Source of the DNA: Trebouxia sp. TZW2008
Taxonomy: Eukaryota; Chlorophyta; Trebouxiophyceae; Trebouxiales; Trebouxiaceae
Reading direction: 5' to 3'
DNA length: 64,000 nt
NCBI GenBank assembly: GCA_002118135.1
Contig: BDIU01000090.1
Coordinates: 1-64,000 of the forward strand
Each line of letters starts with the position of its first letter. Position 1 is the stretch's first letter. Shown in pieces: positions 34,673 through 50,000 of this stretch. The notes beneath the pieces were generated by a model, which ran no database searches, was not told the DNA's origin, and saw nothing but the letters and a program-made list of their open reading frames with translations. The position numbers and the translations under genes were made by a program.

Positions 34673-36456
34673 ATGATGCTGACGACTTCCATGCTTGGCC
34701 AAGCCCATGGGGTCGTACCCGCCTCAAGCACTAAGCAGAGCAGACCCAACATCGGTCACCTTCGCGCACCAACGAACACAGCTGCTGCCGATACACAACT
34801 CTGCACGAAGCGGCAGCTTCTACTTGGCGGAGCAAGTGTGTTCCTGGCTTCCTGGACAGCTCGACAGGCTGAAGCAAAGCCAGCTTACATCAGTTTGGCA
34901 GAGAACTCCAGCCCCACGTTGAATGGCTTTGATGGAGAGGGCGGCAGTGATGCAGACTATGCCAATGCAGAGGTGTGATTTGGCCATCTGCCTTGTCTTT
35001 GCCCATGAATGCTGACAACATCGTTTCAGATCTGCAGACGTCAGAGCAAATATCTTGTGCCAGAAGTGCTTGCTTTGTGACTGCTGATGTATAGCCTGGT
35101 ATCCTTGGTGTCCTTCAGCTGCGTGAGATAGCAGTGGGGAGCACTGGCGGCGTCGCCAGTGTGCATGTGGAAGGCTATGAACAGCTGATGCCCATATTCA
35201 TTGGCGTGGCAGAAGCAGCTGCTTTGGTGTATGCATCAACTGGAGGAGAGGGGCGACGCCCATCTACGCTGGGCACTTGGAAGCGCAGCTTGGAGGTAAG
35301 TCCTTAATTGGTCAGATAGAAATTGAATCACACATAGCCAGAACCTGTGCCAGCACATGCAACATGGTGTTCAAGGTTCACAAGGTGCACAAAGTTCAGA
35401 CAAGTCAGCACTTTGTGCTTGGGCTGTGAGGCTGGCTTGAGCAGGCTTTGCTTACAGCTACATACAGACTGCAGAGTCCCTGCTATTGCAAGATGGTGTC
35501 ACTGCAGACTCGCAAGGCCTTTGCAGTGAAGACTGACTACTTTGTCCAAGATATTTGTTGACTGCCGCTGTTGCGTCTGGCAGGCAACAGGCAGCAAGGT
35601 GGAGCGAGTTGTGATCACTCGCCTGGAGAATCACACGTACTACAGCCGCATTGTTCTGTTGCTTCCGGGGGGGGCCAAAAGTAGCATTGACTCCAGACCC
35701 AGTGACTCCTTGGCACTGGCTTTACAGTGCGAGGCTCCTCTATTTGTGGCAAGACACCTCGCCAAGTAAGCTCCCCTTTGCAGTCCTGACTGGGAGCAGA
35801 ACACACAATGCAGATTGTCTAAGCCTTCAAAATGCCATGCACTTTGGTACATCACCTGCCTTGTGCATGCAGCATGCAGACCAATGCAGTGGGCTCAATT
35901 ATTTGACTGTTTGTTTGTATGGCAATAATGTTTGGTCTGACTGCTGACGTAGCAACTGTGGTCCTGAGGCAGGCACTTGCAGCAGTAGCGAATTATGCAA
36001 TGCTGGTTGTACTGGGCATCACATGCATGCACACATTGCAAGCCTCAGTCATCATCAAGCGAAGTTGTCATTGGCTGACAATGACAACTTCGTTTCTCAC
36101 GGCATGCATTGCATGACCTTGCTACATGACGGTCTGCAATGAAGATACGTGATACTGTGATCATATGCTGATGTATGATGATACCACATGCAGATGATTG
36201 TCCACAGGATATGTTGTTCAAAATTTTGCAGCATTTGCATAGGTATGAGTCATGTCACAGAGGCTCACGTGCCCAAGTGACTATTCATACTATATGCAGG
36301 GAGCAACAAGGCCCAACAATTGATGATGCCCTGGAGGGTCTGAGGGGGTCTGAGTCAGACCCAGATGACCCAACAGGCTCACAAGAAGCTGGCTATGGCA
36401 GAGCTCGCGGTCTGCAGGCTACTCAAGCTGGTATTGCTGGGCAAGTGACTGTCTGA
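34673..36456 (+). CDS. Bifunctional nuclease (BFN/DUF151) domain protein, predicted thylakoid lumen or plastid
   Basis: Exons 34673-34972, 35119-35295, 35584-35765 and 36300-36456 join in consistent phase to give about 271 residues. The BFN domain (residues about 101-220) shows QLMPIFIGVAEAAALVYA, RRPSTLGTWK, RVVITRLENHTYYSRIVLLL and SIDSRPSDSLALALQCEAPL, all family hallmarks. Plant members have been described as nucleases and some cyanobacterial ones as unknowns; enzyme activity is not certain here. The N-terminus looks bipartite: a Ser/Thr/Ala-rich leader, then KRQLLLGGASVFLASWTA and AEA before KPA, resembling a lumenal targeting segment with an AxA cleavage site. If the third exon is not spliced, a TAA at 35767-35769 ends the protein early. 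A GTAAGC donor at 35766, with a matching acceptor and frame, argues for the fourth exon, which adds an acidic then Gln/Gly-rich tail. Confidence 0.78.
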
Positions 36457-36529
36457 CGCTGGTCAATATGGCTTGCTATAATTATGCCTGGCCTCAAGCT
36501 TGTCTCAGCAAGCAGCAAACGCTTGGATC

Positions 36530-36590
36530 AGGCTGAGCAAGCTGGCATTGCAGGCAAAGTGCCTGCCTGACACTAGTCAGAAGCTGCTTA
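36530..36590 (+). repeat. Shard of the BFN last exon
   Basis: This repeats the end of the fourth BFN exon and its stop context (36425-36475; GCTGGTATTGCTGGGCAAGT against GCTGGCATTGCAGGCAAAGT). It lies about 110 bp downstream. Confidence 0.6.
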
Positions 36591-36930
36591 CACGGTCACA
36601 ATGGTCTTAGGCATGTGTCCTCACGCCAGCAAAGGCTTGGACACAAAATCCTTGACCATGTCATGCATTGCTATGTGGAGTGTACAGTATGCTGTTCCTT
36701 TGTACCAAAATGTACCATAATGATCACCTGGTCCAGCTCTCATGTGCCTTGGAGTTCAGATTGTAGAGAAGATAGTTCCAGCTTTTGGCATGTAGCACAG
36801 GCAATTTGGCACCAGCGTCAGATTTTTTCGATTGTGCAATTTTTGTCACAGGAGGAGCAGTCGTGTAGTGCTCTTGTATGACATGTCACTGAACCTGAGA
36901 AGATTTCGATTGTAGCAGATAAAATAGATA

Positions 36931-36954
36931 TTTAGGGTTAGGCCTAAACCCTAG
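36931..36954. other. Head-to-head plant-type telomere motif / paired telobox
   Basis: TTTAGGGTTAGG is followed directly by CCTAAACCCTAG, so two plant-type telomeric units meet head to head in an almost perfect palindrome. AAACCCTA is also the plant telobox element. Confidence 0.6.
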
Positions 36955-37378
36955 ATGAAATAGTCCGAGTTAAATTGATTCACTCCTTGATCGTCGTTGT
37001 CTCAAAGGACACGGTTGCCTTGCCTGACAATTGCAAGATGTGCTGTCTGTCCTAAACAAGCTGTCGTCAAGTACTGCAGTCAGTCGTCAAATTGCCGTAG
37101 TATCGTACGGCAATGGTTGCTGGCGGCTTGTGGCTCACATTCCAGAGAACGACGCATGCACTGCTCCATGCATGTCCTGATGCTACATGCGATCAACTGT
37201 AAATGGACAGGCTGTACTCATAGCTGATCCACTGACTCCATCTGCTGTACTTATCGATGGCCAGTACAATCTCCCAAACTCCACATAATGCAAAAATCAA
37301 GCTGCTGCTCAGCAAGGACGCTTCTCCAGTGACATTGTGTTTTGACTGTTTCTGGTAGCAGTTGCATGTTTCTGTGCG

Positions 37379-39739
37379 TCAAGCTTGACTAAGCTCAGTT
37401 GCCTTCTCTGCTTCTCGCTGTGGAGAGTCCATCCAAAGCAGAGGCACCATACCAAGCAAGCACCCCACTGTCACACCCAATACAGATCCAGTTGTCTTGG
37501 CCACTGCATGAAAAATACAATTTTTGCAAATAGCTTACTTTCTATTTATAAAAATAACCATACAGTAATCTTGACAGTTTCCAGCATGTGCTGCTAGGTG
37601 TGTGTGGCACAGATCCTATCTCGCCAGGCAGGCTTGTCTTGAGCGTTGCAGCAAGGACGCCTGATGTTCAACTGATGAAAGTCAGACAGAACAATGTAAT
37701 TCCAGATCTTCCTCAGTCGACCTGGAGGGTTTGATCCCTTGACTTGACCAAACAACATGAACTTAAGCAACCTAGTGTAAAGCATCCTGCAAACATGTCC
37801 ATACCACCTAAGCCTCTTACTCCGCAACTGGAAGTCCATGGAACAAATTTGACACATTGACAGTATGGCTGCATTTGAAACACAATCTCTCAATCAAATG
37901 CCGCAAAAGTGTCTCAAACAGCTCATAAAAAAGACAGACATAGCTGCACAATGTGTGTTGAGCAAAGTCCAAGTCTCTGCACCATACAGCAGCACTGACA
38001 TGGCGATAGACTGAAAAAACTGGAGCTTGGTGAAACGCGTCAAAGAAACTTCCTACATCTTCTGAACTACCTTTTTGGCTTATACATGCCACAAAGGCTG
38101 CCATGAATGGTGCATAGTAGCAAACCCTAGCACTTGACATCTTGTGACTGAGTTCTTGGTGCATGCATGGCACACAGGCTCTCATAAACAATGCAAAAGA
38201 GACAGCATATCAATCAACAGTTTTGTATTGATGTTGAGATATCATTGTACCTCGTGCTTTCAGCATGACTCGCTGCGCTGGTGACAATGGTTTGCTTTGA
38301 GCCCATCTCAGCTTCCTCACGTATGCCTACAGACATCAGCTAGCCAATCAGCAACTGCAAGTTACATAAAAGTCTAACAGATGCACTCAGTCACATAACC
38401 AACAAACAAGAATTGACTGCAACATCTTCATTCATCAACGACACAAACGCGCAACGGTCTGATGATAAGAAAAGACTGCACTGTCAGTCAGGGGCCAGCT
38501 CAGTCATTTAATGACTTCTTGTGGATCTGCGAACCCAACGACTGCAGCCCACTCAAAGCAACAACACATTGGCAGTAGACATGTGATGCAAACGTTGGGT
38601 GTACAGAGCTGCATTGTCAGTGAGGAGCCAGCGCAGGCTGTTACTTACTTCCAGTTGGTCTGCAAAACCAATGCCAGCTACATCAGAGACAAGGTTGCCG
38701 AGTCCTGCTGATGCCAGTGTTGAAAAGCCCAGTTTCACCCCAAGTGTTGCATCAATCTCCTCTCCAGCCACCAGCTGCAGTCAGCAGCGCCAAACTGCAA
38801 GCAATGCTTGAGCCCTTCAACTTTGCACAACCATTGGAACTTGAATCATGCAGTGAAAGCTTTGAGCTGCTTGATTGCTGTGTGAGTGATGTTGCTGACA
38901 CCCACAAGCGTCAGAAAGACACACTAGCATAACCCCGGAGCTGGTTTAGGCCACAGACATTGCCACATTTGCAAAACCTAGCTCCTTTGTTTCATGTGAG
39001 AGTCTTTCCTGATGCCCACAAGTATCACAAGTATCAAGCGCCAGGCGATGGCCACAGCGGCTGACTGTCTACACTTTGACAGTACGAAAACAATCGCACC
39101 CAACAGGCATCAGGAGGTCAAAGTGCCAAACAGTGGTAAAAGCAGCTAGCTGCTATGCCAGTGCAGCGTTGGGCATCTGGTGGGTTGATTTGCAGTCAGT
39201 GAGGCATACCATGATGAAGTTGTCTAAGAAGCCAAAGCCCACAAATGGCAATGCAGCTGCAATTGCGACCGATGTGCAAGCAGCAAAGGTTGGAGGTTCT
39301 GTGCTGCCTGATGCACTGGCGGCAGTAAGCTGTCGGTCAATCTTGAGGGCATTGACGAATTCTTGCCTGCAGTTGTCAGACATTGCCGCTTGCACAGTCG
39401 CTTGAGTGCAGTCCAAGTGCAATAAGCACTGCATGCGCACTTGTCAAGATGCTGTAGAGGAGCTCCGGTGTCAGCGTCTCGAAACAGCTTGTCAGCGTAT
39501 TCGGTCAAGACCGGTTGCGCCTCGGTGCCCAAAGCCTTCAAGAGCACTGCACGATGCTGACTGCTCAGGCTGTCCGCCAGCGATTTAGCTGCGGCCTCGG
39601 GGTCGGCGTGGAAACGATCGGCAAGAGCAGCTTTGTAACTTTCTTCTCCGCGCAGTCCACTGCTCGTGCCAGAAAGAGACAGTGCTCGCGCTTGCAAACA
39701 CTTTATGGCGTGATCAGCTGCTCGACAGCGTCTGAGCAT
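37379..39739 (-). CDS. TMEM65-type membrane protein
   Basis: Five exons checked for phase: 39441-39739, 39210-39366, 38649-38774, 38251-38326 and 37379-37503, encoding about 260 residues. The TMEM65 domain is clear: ALPFVGFGFLDNFIM, AGEEIDATLGVKLGFSTLAS, AGLGNLVSDVAGIGFADQLE and the final SVLGVTVGCLLGMVPLLWMD. Animal TMEM65 is an inner mitochondrial membrane protein linked to sodium/calcium exchange; the plant and algal role is not established. Three to four hydrophobic segments are visible, including glycine-zipper-like spacing. The start is uncertain: ATG at 39739 is the first in the open frame, which extends a little upstream without another ATG, so a short upstream exon is possible. The last intron (37504-38250) contains a decayed LINE fragment. 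Confidence 0.85.
37606..38012 (-). pseudogene. LINE reverse transcriptase C-terminal relic
   Basis: On the minus strand the motif MSVLLYGAETWTLLNTH, then CLRHFCGI, an in-frame TGA, LRDCVSNAAILSMC, RSKRLRWYGHVCRM, PPGRLRKIWNYIV and KPAWRDRIC follow in the order typical of the C-terminal end of non-LTR retrotransposon ORF2 proteins (thumb and Cys-rich tail). The relic is 5' truncated, has at least one stop codon and no endonuclease or polymerase core. It lies in the same orientation as the host gene TMEM65, in its last intron. No poly(A) tail or target-site duplication was recognised. Confidence 0.82.
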
Positions 39740-39984
39740 AGCTGCCTGCAGTTCCTCAAAACAAGTGTCTACATCCGACAAGGCATTGCACCCAGTCACG
39801 ACAATCTGGGTCAAGCGATCATGGGGTTCAGCAGAAACACAGACAGAGCTGCGAATCCACTATCGAGTTGAGCGCTGAAGTTGTCGCCATTTTGCCGTTT
39901 CATCTTCATCTTTTTGCAAGCAAGCGCTGTGAATTCAGCTTCGCCAGGTGCAGAACGGCCAAGAGCGCGGCGGTGTACAGAGTC
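39740..39984. promoter_or_regulatory. Short divergent region between TMEM65 and IPMDH
   Basis: Only about 245 bp separate the two predicted start codons, so the two genes probably share a bidirectional promoter. No specific element is claimed. Confidence 0.5.
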
Positions 39985-42872
<2,888 letters not shown>

Positions 42873-43580
42873 CACCCATAGCTTCCAAAGGGGTGTGAAT
42901 GCTGAATCCCCAGCAGTGCAGCATATGTACACCCAACAAAGTATACATGCATGAGTGCAGACTGCTTTCAATGAATGAGCCTAGTGTCAAGCAATGTTGT
43001 TACAGAGTACACAATTTTGGTGCAATTTTGATTGCAATGTGTGTCACAAAAGCAAGATGAGGTGTTCCATCTCCTATCCAGTAAGTGTCGAAGTGTAGTT
43101 TCCAGTGCACAGGGCATTCAATCACGAGGTTTTGCACTGCTGCCTACGGGCCGTCTTGTGAGCCAATTGTTCACACCTATCTGCTTTCAAATGAGCAAGG
43201 GAGCATGATCAAACTATCTGTAGCTACACAGAAACCGCAGCGCACCAGCTACTCATCTCACTCGACTGAGACAAGCCATGAACTCCTTACAAATGTCAGC
43301 AGACTCTGAGGAACAACTGTGTCAATATACACCTGAACTGATCATGAGAAATAGATACACACCAGAAACCGCCTGCAAGAGCTTCGTTCCTGACCTAACG
43401 TTGATGATGGCTGCCAAACACATCCACCCTGTCCTGGTCACAAAATGATTACAAGTCAAAGCTAGACAAACAGGGGACCCTGCATGCCTTGAAAGGCAAT
43501 TGATCAATTCATCTTCAGGCACTTGAATGGTCTGTTTCCCCAGCTGTAGTGCCATTCATCAGCCACTATCATAATGGGCT
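42873..43580. other. Convergent intergenic region, no gene seen
   Basis: It holds the IPMDH 3' UTR and the far 3' flank of BRF1. Short open frames (for example 43322-43555 on the minus strand) have no recognisable similarity. Confidence 0.45.
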
Positions 43581-44080
43581 GGTGTAATGGTGTGGCACTT
43601 CAACTGCAGTGGGGCTTAATGACATGGGCCTCCTGCTGCAGTGGGGTTGGACGGTGCGGCCCTCCTGCTGTAGTGGGGCTCAACAGCCTAAATCTGAGTG
43701 GGCTCATGCAGCTCAACAAGAACCGGCCCCCCTCCCACCCCGCTGCAGTGGGCTTGAATGGCACCCCTCCTCCCCTGCACCATGATTGCTGCACTGGAGC
43801 TGAATGGTATCATTCTCCTGCCGCAAGGAGTGGGGTTCAGTGATGTGATCCCCCCTGCTGCAGTGGCCCTCAGTGATGTGAAACCCCTGCAGCAGTGGGG
43901 CTCAGTCATGTGACCCCCCCACTGCAGTGGAGTTCAACAGCCAAAATTTGGATGGGCTATTGGAGCACCAAGCCCCCTCTGGCCCCTTGCGCTCCACAGT
44001 CTGCTGCTATGGGGCTCAATGGCGTGAACCCCCTGCTGCAGTGGGGCTCAAAGGCCGGAACCTGGACGGGCTGGTGGGCT
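43580..44080 (-). repeat. Minisatellite of the BRF1 terminal exon
   Basis: About eight to ten degenerate units of roughly 30-60 bp share CTGCAGTGGGGCTCAxTGxxGTGxxCCCCC. The unit matches the end of the BRF1 coding sequence at 44016-44080 (codons for [13 protein letters not shown]). One copy near 43690 still reads LRFRLLSPTTAGG on the minus strand. The array begins at the BRF1 stop and extends about 450 bp downstream. Confidence 0.75.
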
Positions 44081-47000
44081 CATCAGCTGGTTTACTAAAC
44101 CTGCCCAGCATGGACAGGCCTCCACCCTTACCCAGGCCGGATCTCAGGCCAAACCCTAGTGAGCCGCTGTCAGTGCGAGGCTTCCTCTTGGCATCTGCTG
44201 CTAGGGCTTGCTGCTGACGCCGCTGCTTGGCTGCTGCTGCATCTGCCTGGCGCTTTGCTCTGTCCTCTATGGCCTCTCCTACCTTCCTCTTCTTGTTTGG
44301 CGCACTGCAGAATGCACAGCAGTCAGGATGGGGTACCACGTCAGTCGAAGCTCTAGGCAGTGGCTACAGTGCGTAACAGGCAGCACATGCTACAAGCTAA
44401 TCACGGAATGCAGATGCTGCAAATGAGTTGGCTCAGATACTCAATGACCACCTATTTCTGTGTGGCTGTAATACTTGATGCTTGGAAGCCTGCTAGACGG
44501 AGTGGGCAATCAGCCAATGCGCTAACATATGACAGGAGGAGATGGTCAGGCAGCAGCTCACAGCTTGCAACCTTGGCAAGATAGACAAGATCAGACGTCA
44601 CAGCAAATGTTTAACGATCTGCTGCAGCATCTGACAAAGTCTGCCTCGCAAAGCCTGCATGCTATGAGTTCTGATTGTCACAACCAGCCCATCGCTGACT
44701 CAAGGAGCTGCAGCTGCAGCAACTGATTTACAAGCTGCTGCAGCCTCTGACCAAGTCTGCCTTGCAATACGTGCATGTGTGCCACAGTAATCAGTTAATA
44801 CAGTATTGAACAGCAGGAAGTCATGGACAGGCAGCAGCCCATGGCACGCATGCTTTGCAAGGTAGACCCGACTCAGAAATTGAAGCAACTAGCTTGTAAG
44901 CTGCTGCAGCTTCTAGCCAAGTCTGCCTTGCAAAGCCTGCATGCTTCAAGATGCTGCAAGCTGACTGCCACAACCCAGCGCATGATCTGCACCTATCACA
45001 TTGTGAGCACAGCAATCATCTGCAGTACTACAAGACGTGTGCCCTGTCACATGAGTCCTCACACAGCTGCTCGGATTTGCCATGGTCAATCCTATCAAAT
45101 CTTGTCTTGACTGGCGAAGCCTGAAACCTTCAGCAGAAGAGCTTTTACAAATTTTTGTACCAGATGGATCCTCACACAGCTGTTCAATTTTGTCACAGCC
45201 GTTCAATTTTGTCACAGTCAGTTTGGCCAGTCAGCTTCCAGGTTTGTACACCTTGAGCTCTTCGCCAAAATACAAAAAACAGCAAGCAACAGAGAATTCA
45301 CATAGTTACCTGTCAGATGGGTCTTCAAAGAGGCGCTCAAGGTTGTCATAGTCAATCTTGCCAGTCAGCTTCTTGGCTTGCAGCAGGTTTCTGGCACTTT
45401 CCAGAGGGGTGCTGCTGGGGCCGAGCAAGTCCTCAGGGCGGGGCTTAGTCTTGCTGCCCAGGGGTCGACCCCTACCCCTCTTGCGGCCCCCCTCTGCGTC
45501 CTTGGCCTCCTGCTCAGCTAGCTTGTCTGTCCTTGCCTGTAACCATCACGACGTTGCTAAGAGAGTCAGTAAACATTGTCTATGCTTACTGCTCAACATT
45601 ACCGCTTGAAGTGATTAGAACCACCAGAGTCAGCCGTTGACGGCGGTACGAGAGCTTGTTTAGACAGTCATTTGAGGGCAAAAAACCAACAGGAGGATGG
45701 GGGGTGTAGTACAGTCAATGTGAAAAGTGTATCAGTACTTGAGGTACACTCAGAACTTCAAGCAACATCTGCTTGCAAACATGCACCAGTAAGAAGCTAT
45801 GACTTGTAGCAACCTGATGTGCCTCTTCCAGCTGGAGCCTTTTCAGCTCCTGCTTCTGCAGGTAGTCAGCATTCATTGTGTCCCAGATCTGCTCCTTCTG
45901 GCGCACCTCGTCTTCATCATGCACAAGGAACTCAGTCAGATCCATCTCCACATCAGACAAGCTCTCTCCTGGGTCGTCTTCACCTGAATTGACACAGTTG
46001 ACAGGTTTGAAACAAAATGTTCCGTTCTGATTTGGCAGTTGCACAACGAACTCTGTCAGGTGCATCTTCACGCTAGACAAGCTCTCTCCTGGATCATCTT
46101 CACCTGAAAGTAAGGTGTATGTCAAAATTCAAGAAGACAAATTCTGCTTGTTCAGATTAAGCAATTGCACTTAAAAAGGCTCTTGCATGGTTGACTTGGC
46201 ATCGGACAAGCGTCTGAGCCACATGAGACGCTGATGGCTGAGGTTTGCTGTCGTGTATTGAGCATGATGGCCCAGCAGGTCCAACTAGGCACGTAGTACA
46301 CGTTTCTGACTAATGAATGAAATGAGTGGCACGGCCATAACACTTAGACGCTGGTCCGCTGAGAGCAAGATGGGTGATGATGCAATGCTGTGATCCAGTG
46401 CAAAGGGATCAAGGTTTGTCTGGTCTCTTTGCTCCGGACCATCTGCACCTCCTGTGCACGACAGTGGAGCTGCAATGTCACCCCACGCCACAGTTGAGCA
46501 CACAAACTCAACACAAGTCAATCAAGAACACCTTCAAGGGGCTGCAAAGCGAGAGCCAAGGCCTGCCCATCTTCTGTCCCTTCCACAGGATTCACTGCTG
46601 CATCCCCATCGGTCTGTGCCTGTGCCTGAGTCTGCATCTGCTCCTGTCCCTGCCCCTGGCCATTGTCTACCGTGTCTGCTTCTGCAGTGCTGGGAGCTGC
46701 CATATCATCATCAGCACCCTCCCCTGTGTCGCTACTTGCTGCAGCCTGCTGGTTCAAGCTCGTGTCATGCTGTGCCTGCTGCGCACGCTGTGCATGCTGG
46801 CCTGGAGAAGTGCTGTGCTGAGTGGTGGCAGTGTTGTGAGGGAGGACGGAGGGGGAGCCCTCTGGGGTCTCTGGGGGTAGGGCCTGGGAGTCAGCTGCAG
46901 GGGCCTTTTGACGCTGGGAGTGAGCCTGCTGCTGCGCACGGGTTGCAGCCCTGGTGGAGCGGCGCACCTCGGACTGTGAGAGCGCGGCCTGCACCATCAC

Positions 47001-50000
47001 TCACTTACTTCAATCAGTCTATCAATTAGTCATCAATCAATCAATCGATTGATCAATCAAGCAGTTCATCAGTCAATCAAGTTTACTGACCTCGGGACCC
47101 CACAGGGGTGTCAACAGACAATGTCAACATTGGGTCGACACAAAAGAGACACCTAAGTAAAATCGGCATGCAATGAATTGCCTTGGTGTTTATCAACAGA
47201 GCACCCGGCCGTGTATGCTCAATGCAAGTTCAATGTATGCTCGTCTGCCCAAGCCGTTGAGTTGTTCATCTGTTGTCAGCTGTCCAAGCAATTGAGTTGC
47301 TATATCAAATTCACCAAAACTGTATGCTGAACACATGTGATGACACAGCTGAATTTGTGCAGAAGCATGAGCAACCTCAACATTACGTCGTCATTGAAGT
47401 TGTCTAAAGATAGTATTGAGGGTTTGGCATCAGTAGTCAAGACTGTTACTTGTGCACTGGCGATGATGAGGGTGACAACAGTGACGAGAACGCTGCCATG
47501 CAAAAGCTAGTGTGTGCCAATGTGAGGAGAACAAGTACCCACACTACCATTGTCATGTATCACTCCTGTACATTTAGGCAGGCTACAGAGAGGCTTAGGC
47601 AACATCAAAGCCGACTGTTGCAGGAAGTCAAACAAACGCCATGCATAGGCACAATGACAATATTAAGAGCCCGTGCTAGATGTGTGTAGCTCAAGTCGTA
47701 TCTTGCGAAGCTGGCTTCATCTGAGCATCAAGGTAAGGACAGTTCATGTTCAACCGCTGCATAGACAGTACTGATTGTGAACACATCTTAAGTTGATAAG
47801 CATCCAGAAGCAGTACCTTGGCATAATCGGCCAGCTCTGCACTGGCTATGGCAGCATGCATGTCAGCCTCCACCTCCCCTTCTTCACCCCCAGCCTGATG
47901 CCCAGGGGCAGGCAAGGCTAGAATCACATCTTCCTGCTCCTCCTCTTCTTCTTCCACCTCCTCATCATCAGCCTGCATCCCAGAAGATTTTGGTGTGAGC
48001 TGATCTTGCAGAACATTCATTCATTCATTCGTGATAAACGTAGGCTAGGCAGGCTCAGCAGGTCCAACTAGGTATCTGGAGAAGAAATCAACTGTCTGCA
48101 GAACATGCAACAGATATAGCTTCAACTACAGGACACTCCAGGCCTCATGTAACAATATTCGGCATTTGCATGACCCTGGCGCCGGCGCTATGTTGCAGAT
48201 ATTGCCACATCAGGGGAATATTTATGGTTGAAACCCAGAAGGGTTTGGTTTCAGCTGATGTTGCAGGCCACCCTGACGGGGTGACCGATCCCAGAAAGAT
48301 GACATGCATGCAGCCCATGGCAGCACCTCAAGATGCCCAAGGTCTCACATCACAAAGACAACATTCCCGCAACTATGGTTGTTGATTGATGTGGCCTAGC
48401 GATGGCAAGTGCAGCGTTTGCACCTTGCAAGCTATCAGGTCACAAAACGCAGCAGCGAGTGCTGGCAGCAGAATTTGAGCAACAGGGCTGCTGTCAATAC
48501 TGCTGCCATGACTGCTGTCAATGCTGTTGGACTGCACTGGTTGCTGGGCTACATGGCCCCTTGGACTTTGAGAGTTTGCAGCAGCAGGTAAAAGGCCCTT
48601 TTGGTTCTTGATTCCCTCTGGTATCTTTGTTGATATCTTTGGTATGTCCTGTGATCAGCAATGTTGAGTCAGAGGTGCAGCGGAGCACACCTGAGGCTTC
48701 TGGCTGGCTTTGAGGAGGCCCTGGGTGTAGGCAGGCGGGTTGGAGCCCGCCAGCTGCCCGCCAGTGTTCTCCAGGTACTCTCTGTAGCAGTCTAGGCACA
48801 TCCCAGATGAGAAAACCACAGCACCCATTTCTGCACCAGAGTCAAAGCTGAGTTCTGCATGCTTCTAGGCTTGTTCAACAATCTTGAGCTGACACGAAAC
48901 ATGCAGGAATGGCTGGCAGGCTTTCCCAAAGTACTCCCAGTAGCAGTCCAGGCACTTGCCAAGTGAAAACAGGCCTGCACCCACCTCTGCACCAAAACCA
49001 AAGCCTCATTTGTGCATGCTTCCAGGCGTATTCAATGATGTTGAGCTGACAGGAGATATTTGAAAACAGCGGGCAGCGAATTGCATGAAGCTGAACTGCA
49101 AAGCTGCAGCATCATGCCGCGTGTAGAAAAGAATTGCCGGACAAGTCTATTCTGATAGGCATCATGACAGGAGCTTCTGTCAGTGGAAGCAGCCAATGAA
49201 TGCCTACTGACCTATGTGTATGCAGCGCTGACCAGGCTCGCTCTCTTCCTCAGGAGGCTGCGACTTTTCCAACATAGCCAACTGTGCTGACTCTATCTCA
49301 CGCCCTCGAGCGTCAAACTCATCATATGTCAAGTCTCCAGCAGCTGTGGTTGCAAACTCATTCACCCTCTTTGCCAGAGTTGCCTCTCCAATGTGGATCC
49401 TGGCAACAATCTCTTTGCTTGTGAACTCCATACCTAAATTACACAGCTGATGCTCAGATGCATCAGTAAGCAGCATGCAGCAAAGTCAAAAAAATTCAGC
49501 AGGCTAAGTCAGCATATGGCAAAATACAGCAGCGGCATCAAGGTTTCAGACTGTAAATGCTTGGCCTGCAAACAAGCTGTTGCGAACATGCAGGGTGTAA
49601 ATTATGTTTGCCCTCAGCATGAGATGTATGTCATCTGTTGGGCTTGTTCAGCATCGGTTGCATAAGCGCAATGCTATACAGCATGCTGAAGCAGACACAA
49701 TCTGCAAGCCTGCAGCTTCACAGCATTGCTCTCTGCTCAATGCATGTGATTGGTGTGCCTAGTACAAGTCTGAGTGGCACGAGCAGCAATGTCTCATGCC
49801 AGACTGACGCATATTCCTTCAGCATTGCAATAGACAGACAGCTGGCTTGTGATGATGCTGACCACGACCAAGGACAATAATCAAGAGCTCTAGAACATGC
49901 AGAATTGGCAGTAAAGCCTCTGCAGTACTGCTCTGAACATCAAGAATAATACCGGTCACCGTCCACATGTGGGTGGCAGTGTTCTGCTGCTTGCTGCACT

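Larger units (their letters stand above)
36457..37378. other. Convergent intergenic region with a telomere-like palindrome
   Basis: It holds the 3' UTRs of the BFN and TMEM65 genes. Apart from the BFN shard and the TTTAGGG-type palindrome at 36931-36954, no structure or coding similarity was found. Confidence 0.5.

Noticed and set aside
43322..43555. Minus-strand frame beginning MALQLGKQTIQVPEDEL
   Set aside because: Short, ends without conserved sequence, lies in the convergent 3' region and has no recognisable similarity.
46374..47029. Two long + strand frames (168 and 191 codons) opposite BRF1
   Set aside because: They are antisense to the Gln-rich disordered BRF1 exon and carry no motif of their own.
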